Source of the DNA: Phycisphaerae bacterium
GTDB lineage: Bacteria; Planctomycetota; Phycisphaerae; UBA1845; UTPLA1
NCBI GenBank assembly: GCA_016935885.1
Contig: JAFGQA010000258.1
Span: forward strand, 1-22,765
Reading direction: 5' to 3'
Length of the DNA stretch: 22,765 bases
Position 1 is the stretch's first letter. Every line of letters starts with the position of its first letter. Shown piece by piece: positions 8,204-15,558 of this stretch. Under the pieces are notes generated by a model. It did no database searches. It saw only the letters and a program-made list of their open reading frames with translations, and had not been told where the DNA came from. The translations under genes and the position numbers were made by a program.

Positions 8204-8986
8204 ATGTACGCGAAAACGAAGACGAGGGCGTTGTTGCCCGTCCTGCTGCTGCTACCGACACTCGCGACAAGCGGGACGTGCGACCAGATCAAGATCGGCA
8301 GCGATGGGCAGCTCTGTTCGTCTGATCCCGTGGCGTCGGTAGTGCTGGCGATCACCGACGCGGAGGGCGAAACGATCCCCGCGGCGACGATCGTCTTCAG
8401 CATCGACGGCGGGCAGTCCTACATCGGCGGTTGCACCGGGAACTGCGATAGCGTGGTCCTGGCGTTCGATGCGGTCGGCCGTTTTGAAATCGCTGTCAGC
8501 GCGTTGGGATATGTGACTGCCGAGCAGAGCGTTGTCGTCGAAATGGATGACGTGGGGTGCCACCCTGTCACGAGGGAAGTGTCGATGGTTCTGGAGCGCG
8601 ACCAGACCGTCGGCGCGCTGAGCGGCGCGTGGGGCACGTCGAACTACTACGGCGACAGTGTGTTGCGATTCGGAGATGACGGCGAGATCATCGGGGCGAT
8701 CCTCTATCGGCGGACCATCGGCGGGGACGGCAACTTCTACATCGCCTACAACGGCCGCTTGATACGCGGCGCACCGGGGCAGGAGATGTTTTCCGACAAC
8801 GCGCCCGATCCGACGCGCAGCGGCGATACCTTCCATTTCAGGGCCACGACGCTCAGCCAGCCGGTGGGCTTCGAGAACGCGACGATCTCCGCCGACTACA
8901 ACACGCTGACCGGGATGTTGCAGGGGGTGGTCGTGACTTATACCAGGCTGAGCGAGATTCCGGAGCCGCTCCTGGATCCGGAGTAG
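8204..8986 (+). CDS. exported protein with carboxypeptidase-regulatory-like domain, function unknown
   Basis: This is a 260-residue exported protein. Translation from the ATG at 8204 gives a basic N-terminus and the hydrophobic run ALLPVLLLLPTLATSGTC, a signal peptide. The Cys that follows is not in a standard lipobox, so lipidation is doubtful. Residues ~40-125 resemble the beta-sandwich found in carboxypeptidase-regulatory-like and surface-binding domains, with a pattern like 'D..GE.IPAATIVFS' and 'FEIAVSALGYVTAEQSVVVE'. This would be a binding or scaffold domain, not an enzyme. The C-terminal half is beta-rich (GALSGAWGTSNYYGDSVLRFGDDG) and resembles lipocalin-like barrels, but I cannot name it. 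There is no clear ribosome-binding site. An upstream in-frame ATG at 8105 would add 33 residues without signal-like character. It is separated from the large secreted gene by a terminator, so it is probably transcribed alone. Confidence 0.82.
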   Translation: MYAKTKTRALLPVLLLLPTLATSGTCDQIKIGSDGQLCSSDPVASVVLAITDAEGETIPAATIVFSIDGGQSYIGGCTGNCDSVVLAFDAVGRFEIAVSALGYVTAEQSVVVEMDDVGCHPVTREVSMVLERDQTVGALSGAWGTSNYYGDSVLRFGDDGEIIGAILYRRTIGGDGNFYIAYNGRLIRGAPGQEMFSDNAPDPTRSGDTFHFRATTLSQPVGFENATISADYNTLTGMLQGVVVTYTRLSEIPEPLLDPE

Positions 8987-9038
8987 TCCCGTCCAGGGAT
9001 GATTGCCTCGGCAAACGACACCCACTGGCGGTGAGGAG

Positions 9039-9054
9039 CGGCAAGGCTCTGCCG
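9039..9054 (+). terminator. weak terminator-like hairpin
   Basis: CGGCA (9039-9043) and TGCCG (9050-9054) are followed by TTTC. It is about 50 bases after the stop of the exported protein gene. The stem is only five base pairs. Confidence 0.3.
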
Positions 9055-9133
9055 TTTCAGCGTTCTGTGGTGCGCGCCGCGCGCTTGGGTTACGTGTCTG
9101 CGAAGTGCGTGTTTGCAGAGTGCTGGTCCGCCT

Positions 9134-9526
9134 CGGCCCCAACGGGGCCGGGGATCGTAGCCGGGGGTGGAGCGCAGCAGAACCCCCGGTGACCGGGCCA
9201 CCTGTCCACCCCCGCCGCGAAGGGGCGCCGGAAGTGCCACCACCGTGGCACCTGTTGCCTCCGCCCCGTTCGGGGCGGATGTCATGGCTGAAGCCCGTTC
9301 GGTGCTGGCCTGATCGCCGGCCCCTATCAGGGGCCCTTCCAATAACCACCGGCTTTGCCGGTGGTTGCTGATTCACTCAAACTGACCGGTTCTCGCAAGG
9401 ACGAACCACGGGCTTGAAGCCCGCTCGGCTTCTCCGCCGGGGTGAGCGCCCAGTCTGTGCAAGGGGCTGCTCCAGAATGCGAGTATTCCACGCTGGCGCG
9501 ACAGGCCGCACGGGCCAAAGCCCGTG
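9134..9526. repeat. cluster of short GC-rich hairpins (REP-like region)
   Basis: At least seven tight inverted repeats occur in under 400 bp: GGCCCC/GGGGCC (9135-9149), CCGGGGGT/ACCCCCGG (9161-9189), GTGCCAC/GTGGCAC (9234-9251), CCGCCCCG/CGGGGCGG (9261-9278), GGCCCCT/AGGGGCC (9319-9335), AACCACCGGC/GCCGGTGGTT with a TTT loop (9344-9366), CGGGCTT/AAGCCCG (9409-9423) and CACGGGC/GCCCGTG (9509-9526). No gene is supported here. Open frames cross it because the repeats contain few stops. Confidence 0.8.
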
Positions 9527-9606
9527 GCTCTTCCTCCGAGAGCCTGTGGCTCCTCTTGCCAGGGGCCATCAAGGCAACGGGCCTGTGCGCCGACTTTCTT
9601 TCGCGA

Positions 9607-9612
9607 TACAAT
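9607..9612 (+). promoter_or_regulatory. candidate -10 box for the thioredoxin-fold gene
   Basis: TACAAT at 9607-9612 matches the -10 consensus at five of six positions and lies about 75 bases before the start codon. No good -35 is visible. This is weak evidence. Confidence 0.27.
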
Positions 9613-9687
9613 GCCTATCAGGCCGCAGCGCGCGTGCGAGCGGCCTTTGTGAGATGGGTCGTTCCTTTGGCTGCAGGAGGATACATC

Positions 9688-10683
9688 ATGAAGCGTCTTC
9701 GGTGGGTCGTCGTATTGGGATTGGCATCGGCATTCATGGCCGCGCCGGCCTTGGCACTCGAGATTGGCGATCCGGCACCCGCCTTGACAATCAAGCACTG
9801 GGTCAAGGGCGGGCCGGTGGATCTCCAGAAGGGCAAGGACAAGAACGTGTATGTCCTGGAATTCCTGACGATCAAGAGCAGTCCGTGTGTGTTGAGCTTG
9901 AAGCAACTGACAAAGCTCCAGAACAAGCTCAAGGACAAGGGCGTGGTGATCATCGGGGTGAGTCAGGACGAGAAGGGCAAGGTCGAAACGTTGGCCGGCA
10001 ACTGGGGTGACAACCTTGGCATCGTTGTTGGCGTAGACGACGAGAGCAAGACCGCCAAAGCCTACATGGGGGGTGTCAAGGTCCAGGAGGTGCCGTACGT
10101 CTTCATCGTCGACAAGACCGGTGCGCTCGCTTGGCACGGCGATCCGAAGGGCCTGGAGGAGCGGCTCGAACAGATCCTGGCCGGGAAGTATGACGCCAAG
10201 ACGAAGGCCGATGAACAGAAGCTCATCGATGGGATGAAGAAGTACTTCAAGCTTGTCGCGCAGGGTGGGGACGAGAACCTGAAGAAGGCCAGGAAGCTGG
10301 CCAAGAAGATTGTCAAGCGCGGGGGCAAGAACGCGATGCTGATGAATGAGTTCGCGTGGCTCATCCTGACCGAACCGAGGCTGCCGTATCGTGATCTGAA
10401 AGTAGCGATGAAGGCGGCCGAGAGGGCTTACAAGGCCTGCGAAGGCAAGGAAGCGGCAGTCGTCGACACGTACGCCCGGGCACTGTGGGATACCGGCAAG
10501 AAGGCCGAAGCGATCAAGTTTCAGAGGAAGGCGGTCGAGTTGTGCAATGACCCGAAAGTGGCGACGGAGCTCAAGGAGACGCTGAAGCGGTATGAAGCAG
10601 AGATTCCCGATGAGGAGGCAGGGACTGAGCAGGGAAAAGGAGACGCTGAGGAAGGCGGAGAGGATACCGAGGAGGAAAGCTGA
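9688..10683 (+). CDS. periplasmic thioredoxin-fold (TlpA/AhpC-like) protein with TPR-like C-terminus, lacking the first Cys of CXXC
   Basis: This is a 331-residue exported protein. The ATG at 9688 follows AGGAGG (9675-9680) and gives the signal peptide MKRLRWVVVLGLASAFMAAPALA. Residues ~25-165 have a TlpA-type thioredoxin fold: 'GDPAPALTIKHWVKG', then 'VYVLEFLTIKSSPC', 'GVVIIGVSQDEKGK', and the cis-proline loop VPYVFIVDKTG (Pro136). The usual WCxxC is replaced by SSPC: Ser64 where the first Cys should be, with Cys67 kept. Ordinary disulfide exchange is therefore unlikely. Residues ~170-305 are helical and Lys-rich, with a TPR-like stretch (NEFAWLIL, VDTYARALWDTGKKAEAIKFQRKAVEL). The last ~25 residues are very acidic. 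Possible roles are a chaperone-like or binding protein, or a one-Cys thiol enzyme. The gene stands alone with its own terminator. Confidence 0.93.
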   Translation: MKRLRWVVVLGLASAFMAAPALALEIGDPAPALTIKHWVKGGPVDLQKGKDKNVYVLEFLTIKSSPCVLSLKQLTKLQNKLKDKGVVIIGVSQDEKGKVETLAGNWGDNLGIVVGVDDESKTAKAYMGGVKVQEVPYVFIVDKTGALAWHGDPKGLEERLEQILAGKYDAKTKADEQKLIDGMKKYFKLVAQGGDENLKKARKLAKKIVKRGGKNAMLMNEFAWLILTEPRLPYRDLKVAMKAAERAYKACEGKEAAVVDTYARALWDTGKKAEAIKFQRKAVELCNDPKVATELKETLKRYEAEIPDEEAGTEQGKGDAEEGGEDTEEES

Positions 10684-10720
10684 TCAGCGGTTTGCCCCGG
10701 ACCGAGTTTCTTGACAAGGC

Positions 10721-10767
10721 CCGCCCGGCGCGCTGCTTCTCCGTCAGCGTGTCGGGCGGTTTCTTTT
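10721..10767 (+). terminator. intrinsic terminator after the thioredoxin-fold gene
   Basis: CCGCCCGGCGCGCTG (10721-10735) pairs with CAGCGTGTCGGGCGG (10745-10759) with one or two mismatches over a 9-base loop. TTTCTTTT follows immediately. It is a classic Rho-independent terminator 38 bases after the stop codon. Confidence 0.88.
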
Positions 10768-10940
10768 GACTGAAAGTGACCGACTTCTGCGACGAAGCGC
10801 CCCTCAGCCCGTGGCCCATCCTTGTGCAAACCGGTCAGCATGTGTTCTTCAGAGCGTGTCGTAGAATCCCTGAGGCCCTGCCGTTTCGGCGGTGTGCCGT
10901 CACGGGCGAGACGTTCGTGCCACAGGAGGTTTTGGGGTAG

Positions 10941-11100
10941 GTTCCTGCCGGGTCCGTGACACTTCCGGCGGCATTCGATTCCCGGTGCCACGGGCGGCTT
11001 GTCCGCCCGTGTGGTGTTTCTGGTGGACGCATGGGGCATCCGCACTGGCAGGCAAGCTGCCAGTGGCACCCGCCCAAACCGTCATGGACCCGTTCCTGCC
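10941..11100. mobile_element. MITE-like element A, copy 3, with perfect 9-bp target duplication
   Basis: The element spans 10950-11091 (142 bp) with ends GGGTCCGTGACA and CGTCATGGACCC (10 of 12 inverted match). It is flanked by identical 9-bp repeats GTTCCTGCC at 10941-10949 and 11092-11100. It holds the same two hairpins as the other copies. It lies in the intergenic region before the zinc-ribbon gene. The rest of 10768-11210 shows no gene. Confidence 0.93.
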
Positions 11101-11210
11101 CCGCAACGTGAAGCGTGATCCTGCACTCGTTTCGGGCTGGGTCTTGAACGCCGCGGCGTGGCGACCGTCATGCAGGGCGCCGCGGACAATCCGGAGACAC
11201 CGCGTAGGCT

Positions 11211-11510
11211 ATGCTGGAATCATGGGCGTTGGACATCAGGTTCCTCATCGGCCTGTTGACCTTTCTGGCCATCCTGTTCGTCTTGACGGTCGCCGTCTGG
11301 ACCGGTCTGAAGATCTGGATTCACCGCGTTCGGCAGAGACGAGCCAGGCAGGAGGATTACGAACGCAGGTGCCATCCAGACGGACGGCCTCGGCCACCGA
11401 TGGCGGAGGGGATCTGTGATGCGTGTCAAGGTGCGTTTGACACGGTGTACCATCTGCCAAAAGGCCGGCGGTTGTGCCCGAAGTGCTACGAGGCGCGGCA
11501 CGAAGCATGA
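11211..11510 (+). CDS. small membrane protein with C-terminal zinc ribbon
   Basis: This is a 99-residue protein of unknown function. Residues ~8-36 form one long hydrophobic helix (IRFLIGLLTFLAILFVLTVAVW) followed by a strongly basic stretch (HRVRQRRARQ), so the C-terminus is probably cytoplasmic. The tail carries two CxxC knuckles, CDAC and CPKC, 17 residues apart, a likely zinc-binding ribbon. A preceding RRCHPDG may add a ligand. There is no strong ribosome-binding site; the ATG at 11211 is the first start that includes the whole membrane helix. It is separated from the PilT gene by about 146 bases in which I see no terminator, so co-transcription is possible. No specific partner can be named. 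Confidence 0.77.
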   Translation: MLESWALDIRFLIGLLTFLAILFVLTVAVWTGLKIWIHRVRQRRARQEDYERRCHPDGRPRPPMAEGICDACQGAFDTVYHLPKGRRLCPKCYEARHEA

Positions 11511-11656
11511 ATGTCACTGGTCTTTGCTGCGATGGAGGGGTAGACTCATGTGGCTGTGAAGCCGGCGCGCCAGTTCCGCTGGACGTTGATGATGTGGAAC
11601 TGGGCGCTGGCCGGGCGTGGTCCTGATCACGAATGCGGTGTGGGGTTGGCTTCGCC

Positions 11657-12796
11657 ATGTCTTCCAAGTATTCGCTGGACAGCAAGGTTTACACCGTGGA
11701 GGGTGGGCGCGCCCTGACCATGCGTGATCTTCTCGACTACTTCACGCAGCACGGTAAGCTGCGCGTTTCCGACCTGCACCTGAAGATCAACTGCGCGCCG
11801 GTCTATCGCATGGATGGCCTGTTACAGAAGATGAAGGGCCCGCCGCTCACGCGTGACACACTCGAGAAGCTAACAGCAAGCCTGCTGAGTGACAGCGAAC
11901 TGGAAACGCTGGAGCGCCATCGCTCGGTGGATAGCTCCTGCACGACAGAGGCGATGCAGTTTCGCCTGAATTGCTTCTTTGAGAACGACGGCCTGGCGGT
12001 AGCGATCCGGGCGTTGGAGCCGACCGCGCCGCCGGTGGAGGACATCGGTTTCCCGAACGGCGTGTGGCGCGACATCCTTGCCAAGCAGCAGGGCCTCGTC
12101 CTCGTAACCGGCATCACGGGAGCCGGCAAATCCACGACCATCGCTTCACTGATCGATCGGATTGTTGAGACGCGACCGTGCCGCATCATCACGCTGGAGG
12201 ATCCCATCGAGTATCGTCTGCGCAGCAAGGCCGGGGTCATATCGCAGCGGGAGGTTGGGCGTGACGTACCGAGCTTCGAGCGTGGTCTGCGCGATTGTCT
12301 GCGTGAGGATCCGGACGTGATCTTCGTGGGCGAGATGCGCGACCGGGATTCCACGACGTGGACGCTCACCGCGGCGGAAACGGGGCACCTGGTCTTTTCG
12401 ACATTGCACACCCGCGACACGCGTGGGACGGTGACCAGGATCCTGGACCTGTTTCCGCCAAACCAGCAGGATGAGGTGGCCAGCCAGTTGTCGTTGGGCC
12501 TGAGCCATATCGTCTCGCAGAAGCTGATACCACGTGCCGACAATGAGGGCCGCGTCGTGGCCATGGAGATCCTGAACAACATCTATGCGGTCTCGAATCT
12601 GATCCGCCTGAACAAGACCGAGCAACTCTATTCGCAAATGCAGACGCGGACCAAGGACGTGCCGAACGAACGAATGACGACGCTCGAACGCTCGCTGGCC
12701 AGCCTCGTAGGAAGAGGGATCGTCACGCCCCTGGAGGCGGAGAAATGGGCGAACAATCCCAACGCTTATCTCGAAGAGATGAAGCGCGTCGGTTAG
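11657..12796 (+). CDS. pilT: PilT-type twitching motility / type IV pilus retraction ATPase
   Basis: This is a hexameric cytoplasmic ATPase of the type II/IV secretion superfamily. In characterised systems PilT powers pilus retraction at the inner membrane. The product is 379 residues, close to the family's usual 340-380. The N-terminal PAS-like part carries SDLHLKIN. The Walker A is GITGAGKST (152-160). The Asp box lies around ITLEDPIEYRL (178-188) and the Walker B around DPDVIFVGEMRD (218-229). The His box is TGHLVFSTLHT (242-252). The C-terminal NLIRLNKTEQLYS corresponds to the AIRNLIRE region typical of PilT. The start is placed at the ATG of MSSKYS; an upstream in-frame ATG at 11633 adds eight residues. 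Neither has a strong ribosome-binding site. No other pilus genes are in the window. Related paralogues such as PilU cannot be excluded. Confidence 0.95.
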   Translation: MSSKYSLDSKVYTVEGGRALTMRDLLDYFTQHGKLRVSDLHLKINCAPVYRMDGLLQKMKGPPLTRDTLEKLTASLLSDSELETLERHRSVDSSCTTEAMQFRLNCFFENDGLAVAIRALEPTAPPVEDIGFPNGVWRDILAKQQGLVLVTGITGAGKSTTIASLIDRIVETRPCRIITLEDPIEYRLRSKAGVISQREVGRDVPSFERGLRDCLREDPDVIFVGEMRDRDSTTWTLTAAETGHLVFSTLHTRDTRGTVTRILDLFPPNQQDEVASQLSLGLSHIVSQKLIPRADNEGRVVAMEILNNIYAVSNLIRLNKTEQLYSQMQTRTKDVPNERMTTLERSLASLVGRGIVTPLEAEKWANNPNAYLEEMKRVG

Positions 12797-12882
12797 TCCT
12801 ACAGCGCAGGGTCGTCGTGGTGGGTCCCAAGAGGCCCTGATGTTGGTCTGGGGGTACGCTCGGGCGGGCTCCACAGCCACCG

Positions 12883-12898
12883 CCCGACGAAGGTCGGG
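12883..12898. repeat. short GC palindrome, family D copy 2
   Basis: CCCGAC-GAAG-GTCGGG, followed by GGGCTCC, resembles the other family D copies. It lies 87 bases after the pilT stop and has no T-tract, so it is listed as a repeat and not a terminator. Confidence 0.7.
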
Positions 12899-12968
12899 GG
12901 CTCCTGAATGCGATGACAAGCCACCTCGCGATGTAGCGATGTAGAAGTAGCGCCTATCGCCAGACAGT

Positions 12969-12992
12969 AGCACCGGCGCCGGAGCCGGTGCT
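12969..12992. repeat. GC-rich hairpin between pilT and the UvrA locus
   Basis: AGCACCGGC (12969-12977) and GCCGGTGCT (12984-12992) form a perfect 9-bp stem. The motif resembles the inner hairpin of element B. The rest of 12797-13060 shows no gene. Confidence 0.7.
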
Positions 12993-13060
12993 TCATTACG
13001 GGCCCCGACATACAATGCGATCGTCCAACGTGTTAATCCGCCAGGGAGCATGGCTTTGTC

Positions 13061-13202
13061 GGGTCCGTGACAGTTTCGGCTGGTGCCACTGGCAGCTTGC
13101 CTGCCAGTGTGCCTGTCCCCTGCGCCCACCAGGTGGACCGCACGGGCGGACAAGCCGCCCGTGGCACACAGGATCGAATGCCGCCGGAAGTATCACAGGT
13201 CC
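13061..13202. mobile_element. MITE-like element A, copy 4, opposite orientation
   Basis: The left end GGGTCCGTGACA (13061-13072) is identical to the left end of copy 3. The internal hairpins appear in reversed order relative to the other copies, so this copy is inverted. The right end (13191-13202, TATCACAGGTCC) is degraded. No convincing 9-bp flanking duplication remains. The element ends about 42 bases before the UvrA start, so it may influence expression of that gene. Confidence 0.82.
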
Positions 13203-13244
13203 AGTCCTGTCTGCTTCTTGGCAGGGGACGAGAGCGGTTGCGCT

Positions 13245-15521
13245 ATGGAACCACGGACGATCGAGATCAAGAACGCGCGGGAGCATAACCTGGCGTCTGT
13301 CTCGCTGTCGTTGCCGCGGAATTCGTTGATCGTCTTCACGGGTGTTTCCGGCAGCGGCAAGAGCTCAATGGCATTCGATACGCTGTATGCCGAGGGGCAG
13401 CGGCGCTACATCGAGTCGTTGTCTTCGTACGCCCGGCAGTTCATGGGGCAGATGCAGAAGCCGGACTGTGATCTGATCACGGGCCTGTCGCCGGCCATCG
13501 CCATTCAGCAGAAGACCGCCGGGTGGAATCCACGTTCGACGGTCGGCACGATCACGGGAATTCACGACTTTCTGCGCGTGCTGTACGCGCGGGTGGGGAC
13601 GCAGCACTGCACGGTTTGTGGGCGGAGGATCTCGGCGCAGTCGCGCGAGCAGATCGTGGAAGGCGTCCTGAGCGCGTTCGGTCCTGGCCATGCCGTCGGC
13701 AGTATGGAGGGAGCAGTGGGCACTGGCAGGCAAGCTGCCAGTGGCACCCCTAGCAGCCCGTGGCAAAACTGTGGCACCGGCGTCTCGCCGGTGGTTTTCA
13801 CGGTCAGGAACGGCGTTTCCGAACCGCTGTCTTCCCTTCCACCACGGGCTGCTGGCACGCGCAGCGTGAGCAACCGTCACGAGGCTGCTGGCGATACGCG
13901 CGTGCTGATCCTGGCGCCGGTGGCCCGCGGCCAGAAGGGCGAGTTTCGCGATCTGTTCGACGACCTGATCCGGGCCGGGTATGTCCGGGCACGGGTGGAT
14001 GGACAAGTCGTGGAGTTGCGCGAGGACTTGGCGCTGCAGAAGAATCAACGCCACGACATCGAGGTTGTGATCGACCGGCTCGTGGTTGCCACGTCGGCGC
14101 GGTCTCGATTGGCCGAGGCGGTGGAGAATGCGCTGCGCGTGGGCAAGGGCACGCTGATCGTGGCGGTTGTAGATGAGGCAGGGCGCGCAAAGAGGGGGCC
14201 TGGTACTGGGGACACGGGCGGCCTGGCCGTCGGCGGCCGCGTCACGGGTTCGTCGGGCCCTCGAAGCCTTCAGCCCTCGGACCCTCGTGAAAAAGTGTTC
14301 TCGTCGAAGTACGCGTGCGGGCATTGCTCGATCTCGTTCGAGCCGCCGACACCGCAGTTGTTCTCATTTAACTCGCCGACTGGGATGTGCCTGACGTGCA
14401 ACGGATTGGGAGAGCTGTTTGACTTCGTGCCCGAGTTGCTGGTCCCCGATCCGTCGCTGAACTTCTGGGCACCGTGCATCGCGCCGATGCGAACAAAGAT
14501 CGGTAAGTGGCGGCGGCACGTGTATCAGGGCGTGGCGAAGGCAGTGGGATTCGACCTCAGCAGGCCGTGGAAAGACCTATCGAAGAAGGCCCGTGAGGCG
14601 ATGTTGTACGGGACGGGCGATCGGCACATCACGTTTGAGTGGCGGTGGTCGGGGGGCGTCTGGAAGCACGGCGGGACGTTCGCCGGGGTGATCGAGGAGT
14701 TGCGCGAGAAGTACCGTAAGGCCAAGGCGTCGTTTGTCCGCGAGTATTACGAGAAGTTCATGCGGCGGGGGCCGTGTCCGGATTGCGGCGGGGCGAGATT
14801 GAACAAGCAGGCGTTGGCGGTGAGGTTATCCATCAAGGCAGCGGAAACAGGCAGATCGAGGGGAAGGGGCCGAGAAAGGATTCACGGCCCAGCGGTTCAC
14901 GGCCCAGCGACTCACGGCCCAGCGATTCACGGCCCGGCGGCACAGAGCAGTGGGCCGAACATGCAGGCACTGTGTGCGATGTCGGTGGCGGGCGCATACG
15001 AGACGATCGAGCGGTTGTCGCTGTCGCCGGTTCAGCAGATTGTGGCCGAGGAGGTGCTGAAGGAGATTCGGGCGCGGCTGGGGTTCTTGCTGAACGTTGG
15101 CCTGCACTATCTAACACTGGACCGGACGGCACCGACGCTGAGCGGTGGCGAGCTTCAACGCATTCGGCTGGCTGGCCAGATTGGCTCGGGGTTGGTGGGC
15201 GTGCTGTACATCCTGGACGAGCCGTCCATCGGGCTGCACGCCCGGGACAACCGCCAACTGCTGGATAGCTTGGAGAAACTCCGCGACATGGGCAACACGG
15301 TGATCGTCGTCGAGCACGACGAGGCAACAATGCGAGCGGCGGACCACATTGTGGATTTCGGACCGGGGCCTGGCGTGCGTGGCGGCAACGTGGTGGCATC
15401 GGGGACGATGCGAGATATCGTAAGGACGGAGACGTCGCTGACAGGGCGGTATCTGAAGGGCATCGAGGAGATTGCGGTGCCCAAGAGGCGGCCGGTGCGT
15501 GGGAGACCCGGCAGTCGATGA
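13245..15521 (+). CDS. uvrA: UvrA excinuclease subunit, ATPase module I only (N-terminal half)
   Basis: UvrA recognises DNA damage in nucleotide excision repair and loads UvrB. This 758-residue product covers only the first half of a UvrA, about 600 residues in typical members. It starts MEPRTIEIKNAREHNL at the ATG at 13245, with a weak ribosome-binding site. The Walker A is GVSGSGKSS (33-41). The UvrB-binding region is present (TRVLILAPVARGQKGEFRDL and YVRARVDGQV). A zinc module CGHC...CLTC starts near residue 358. The ABC signature LSGGELQRIRL is near 632 and the Walker B ILDEPSIGLH near 655. It stops after EIAVPKRRPVRG, exactly at the linker where module II would follow. Three expansions make it long: a translated repeat fragment (~149-215), a Gly-rich insert before the zinc module (~315-350) and an HGPA repeat (~546-565). 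Module II is in the next large ORF, in the same frame number but after stops. Confidence 0.95.
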   Translation: MEPRTIEIKNAREHNLASVSLSLPRNSLIVFTGVSGSGKSSMAFDTLYAEGQRRYIESLSSYARQFMGQMQKPDCDLITGLSPAIAIQQKTAGWNPRSTVGTITGIHDFLRVLYARVGTQHCTVCGRRISAQSREQIVEGVLSAFGPGHAVGSMEGAVGTGRQAASGTPSSPWQNCGTGVSPVVFTVRNGVSEPLSSLPPRAAGTRSVSNRHEAAGDTRVLILAPVARGQKGEFRDLFDDLIRAGYVRARVDGQVVELREDLALQKNQRHDIEVVIDRLVVATSARSRLAEAVENALRVGKGTLIVAVVDEAGRAKRGPGTGDTGGLAVGGRVTGSSGPRSLQPSDPREKVFSSKYACGHCSISFEPPTPQLFSFNSPTGMCLTCNGLGELFDFVPELLVPDPSLNFWAPCIAPMRTKIGKWRRHVYQGVAKAVGFDLSRPWKDLSKKAREAMLYGTGDRHITFEWRWSGGVWKHGGTFAGVIEELREKYRKAKASFVREYYEKFMRRGPCPDCGGARLNKQALAVRLSIKAAETGRSRGRGRERIHGPAVHGPATHGPAIHGPAAQSSGPNMQALCAMSVAGAYETIERLSLSPVQQIVAEEVLKEIRARLGFLLNVGLHYLTLDRTAPTLSGGELQRIRLAGQIGSGLVGVLYILDEPSIGLHARDNRQLLDSLEKLRDMGNTVIVVEHDEATMRAADHIVDFGPGPGVRGGNVVASGTMRDIVRTETSLTGRYLKGIEEIAVPKRRPVRGRPGSR
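13721..13853 (+). repeat. element A/B repeat fragment inside the UvrA coding sequence
   Basis: The right-hand hairpin of element A (13721-13743) is followed by a complete element B (13752-13853, 102 bp = 34 codons) with perfect 12-bp ends AGCAGCCCGTGG and CCACGGGCTGCT. The sequence parallels 2325-2451 closely. It is read in frame as residues such as GTGRQAASGT and WQNCGTGVSPVVFTVRNG, at the entry to the UvrB-binding domain. B is flanked by GGCACCCCT and GGCACGCGC, a 6/9 similarity that may or may not be a decayed duplication. Confidence 0.9.
14881..14940 (+). repeat. 15-bp tandem repeat x4 inside uvrA
   Basis: Four consecutive 15-bp units of the form TTCACGGCCCAGCGR are read in frame as a five-residue His-Gly-Pro-Ala-containing repeat. 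It sits in a loop just before the ALCAMSVAGAYE motif of UvrA. Confidence 0.9.
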
Positions 15522-15558
15522 AAGATGGCCGTCGTGGGTCATATTCGTTGGTGAGGGC

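Noticed and set aside
9130..9560. A CRISPR array, considered because of the many repeated palindromes.
   Set aside because: The repeats differ from each other, spacing is irregular and no cas gene is present.
9442..9687. N-terminal extension of the thioredoxin-fold protein from 9442.
   Set aside because: It reads through the hairpin cluster, and an AGGAGG plus signal peptide support 9688.
13083..13244. N-terminal extension of the first UvrA from an ATG at 13083.
   Set aside because: These 54 codons are the translation of element A copy 4; UvrA homology begins right after the ATG at 13245.
13670..13895. A full element A with degraded ends and 9-bp duplication around the repeat inside uvrA.
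   Set aside because: Only the right-hand hairpin of A and element B are clear; candidate outer ends (near 13679 and 13876) match too poorly and no flanking duplication was found.
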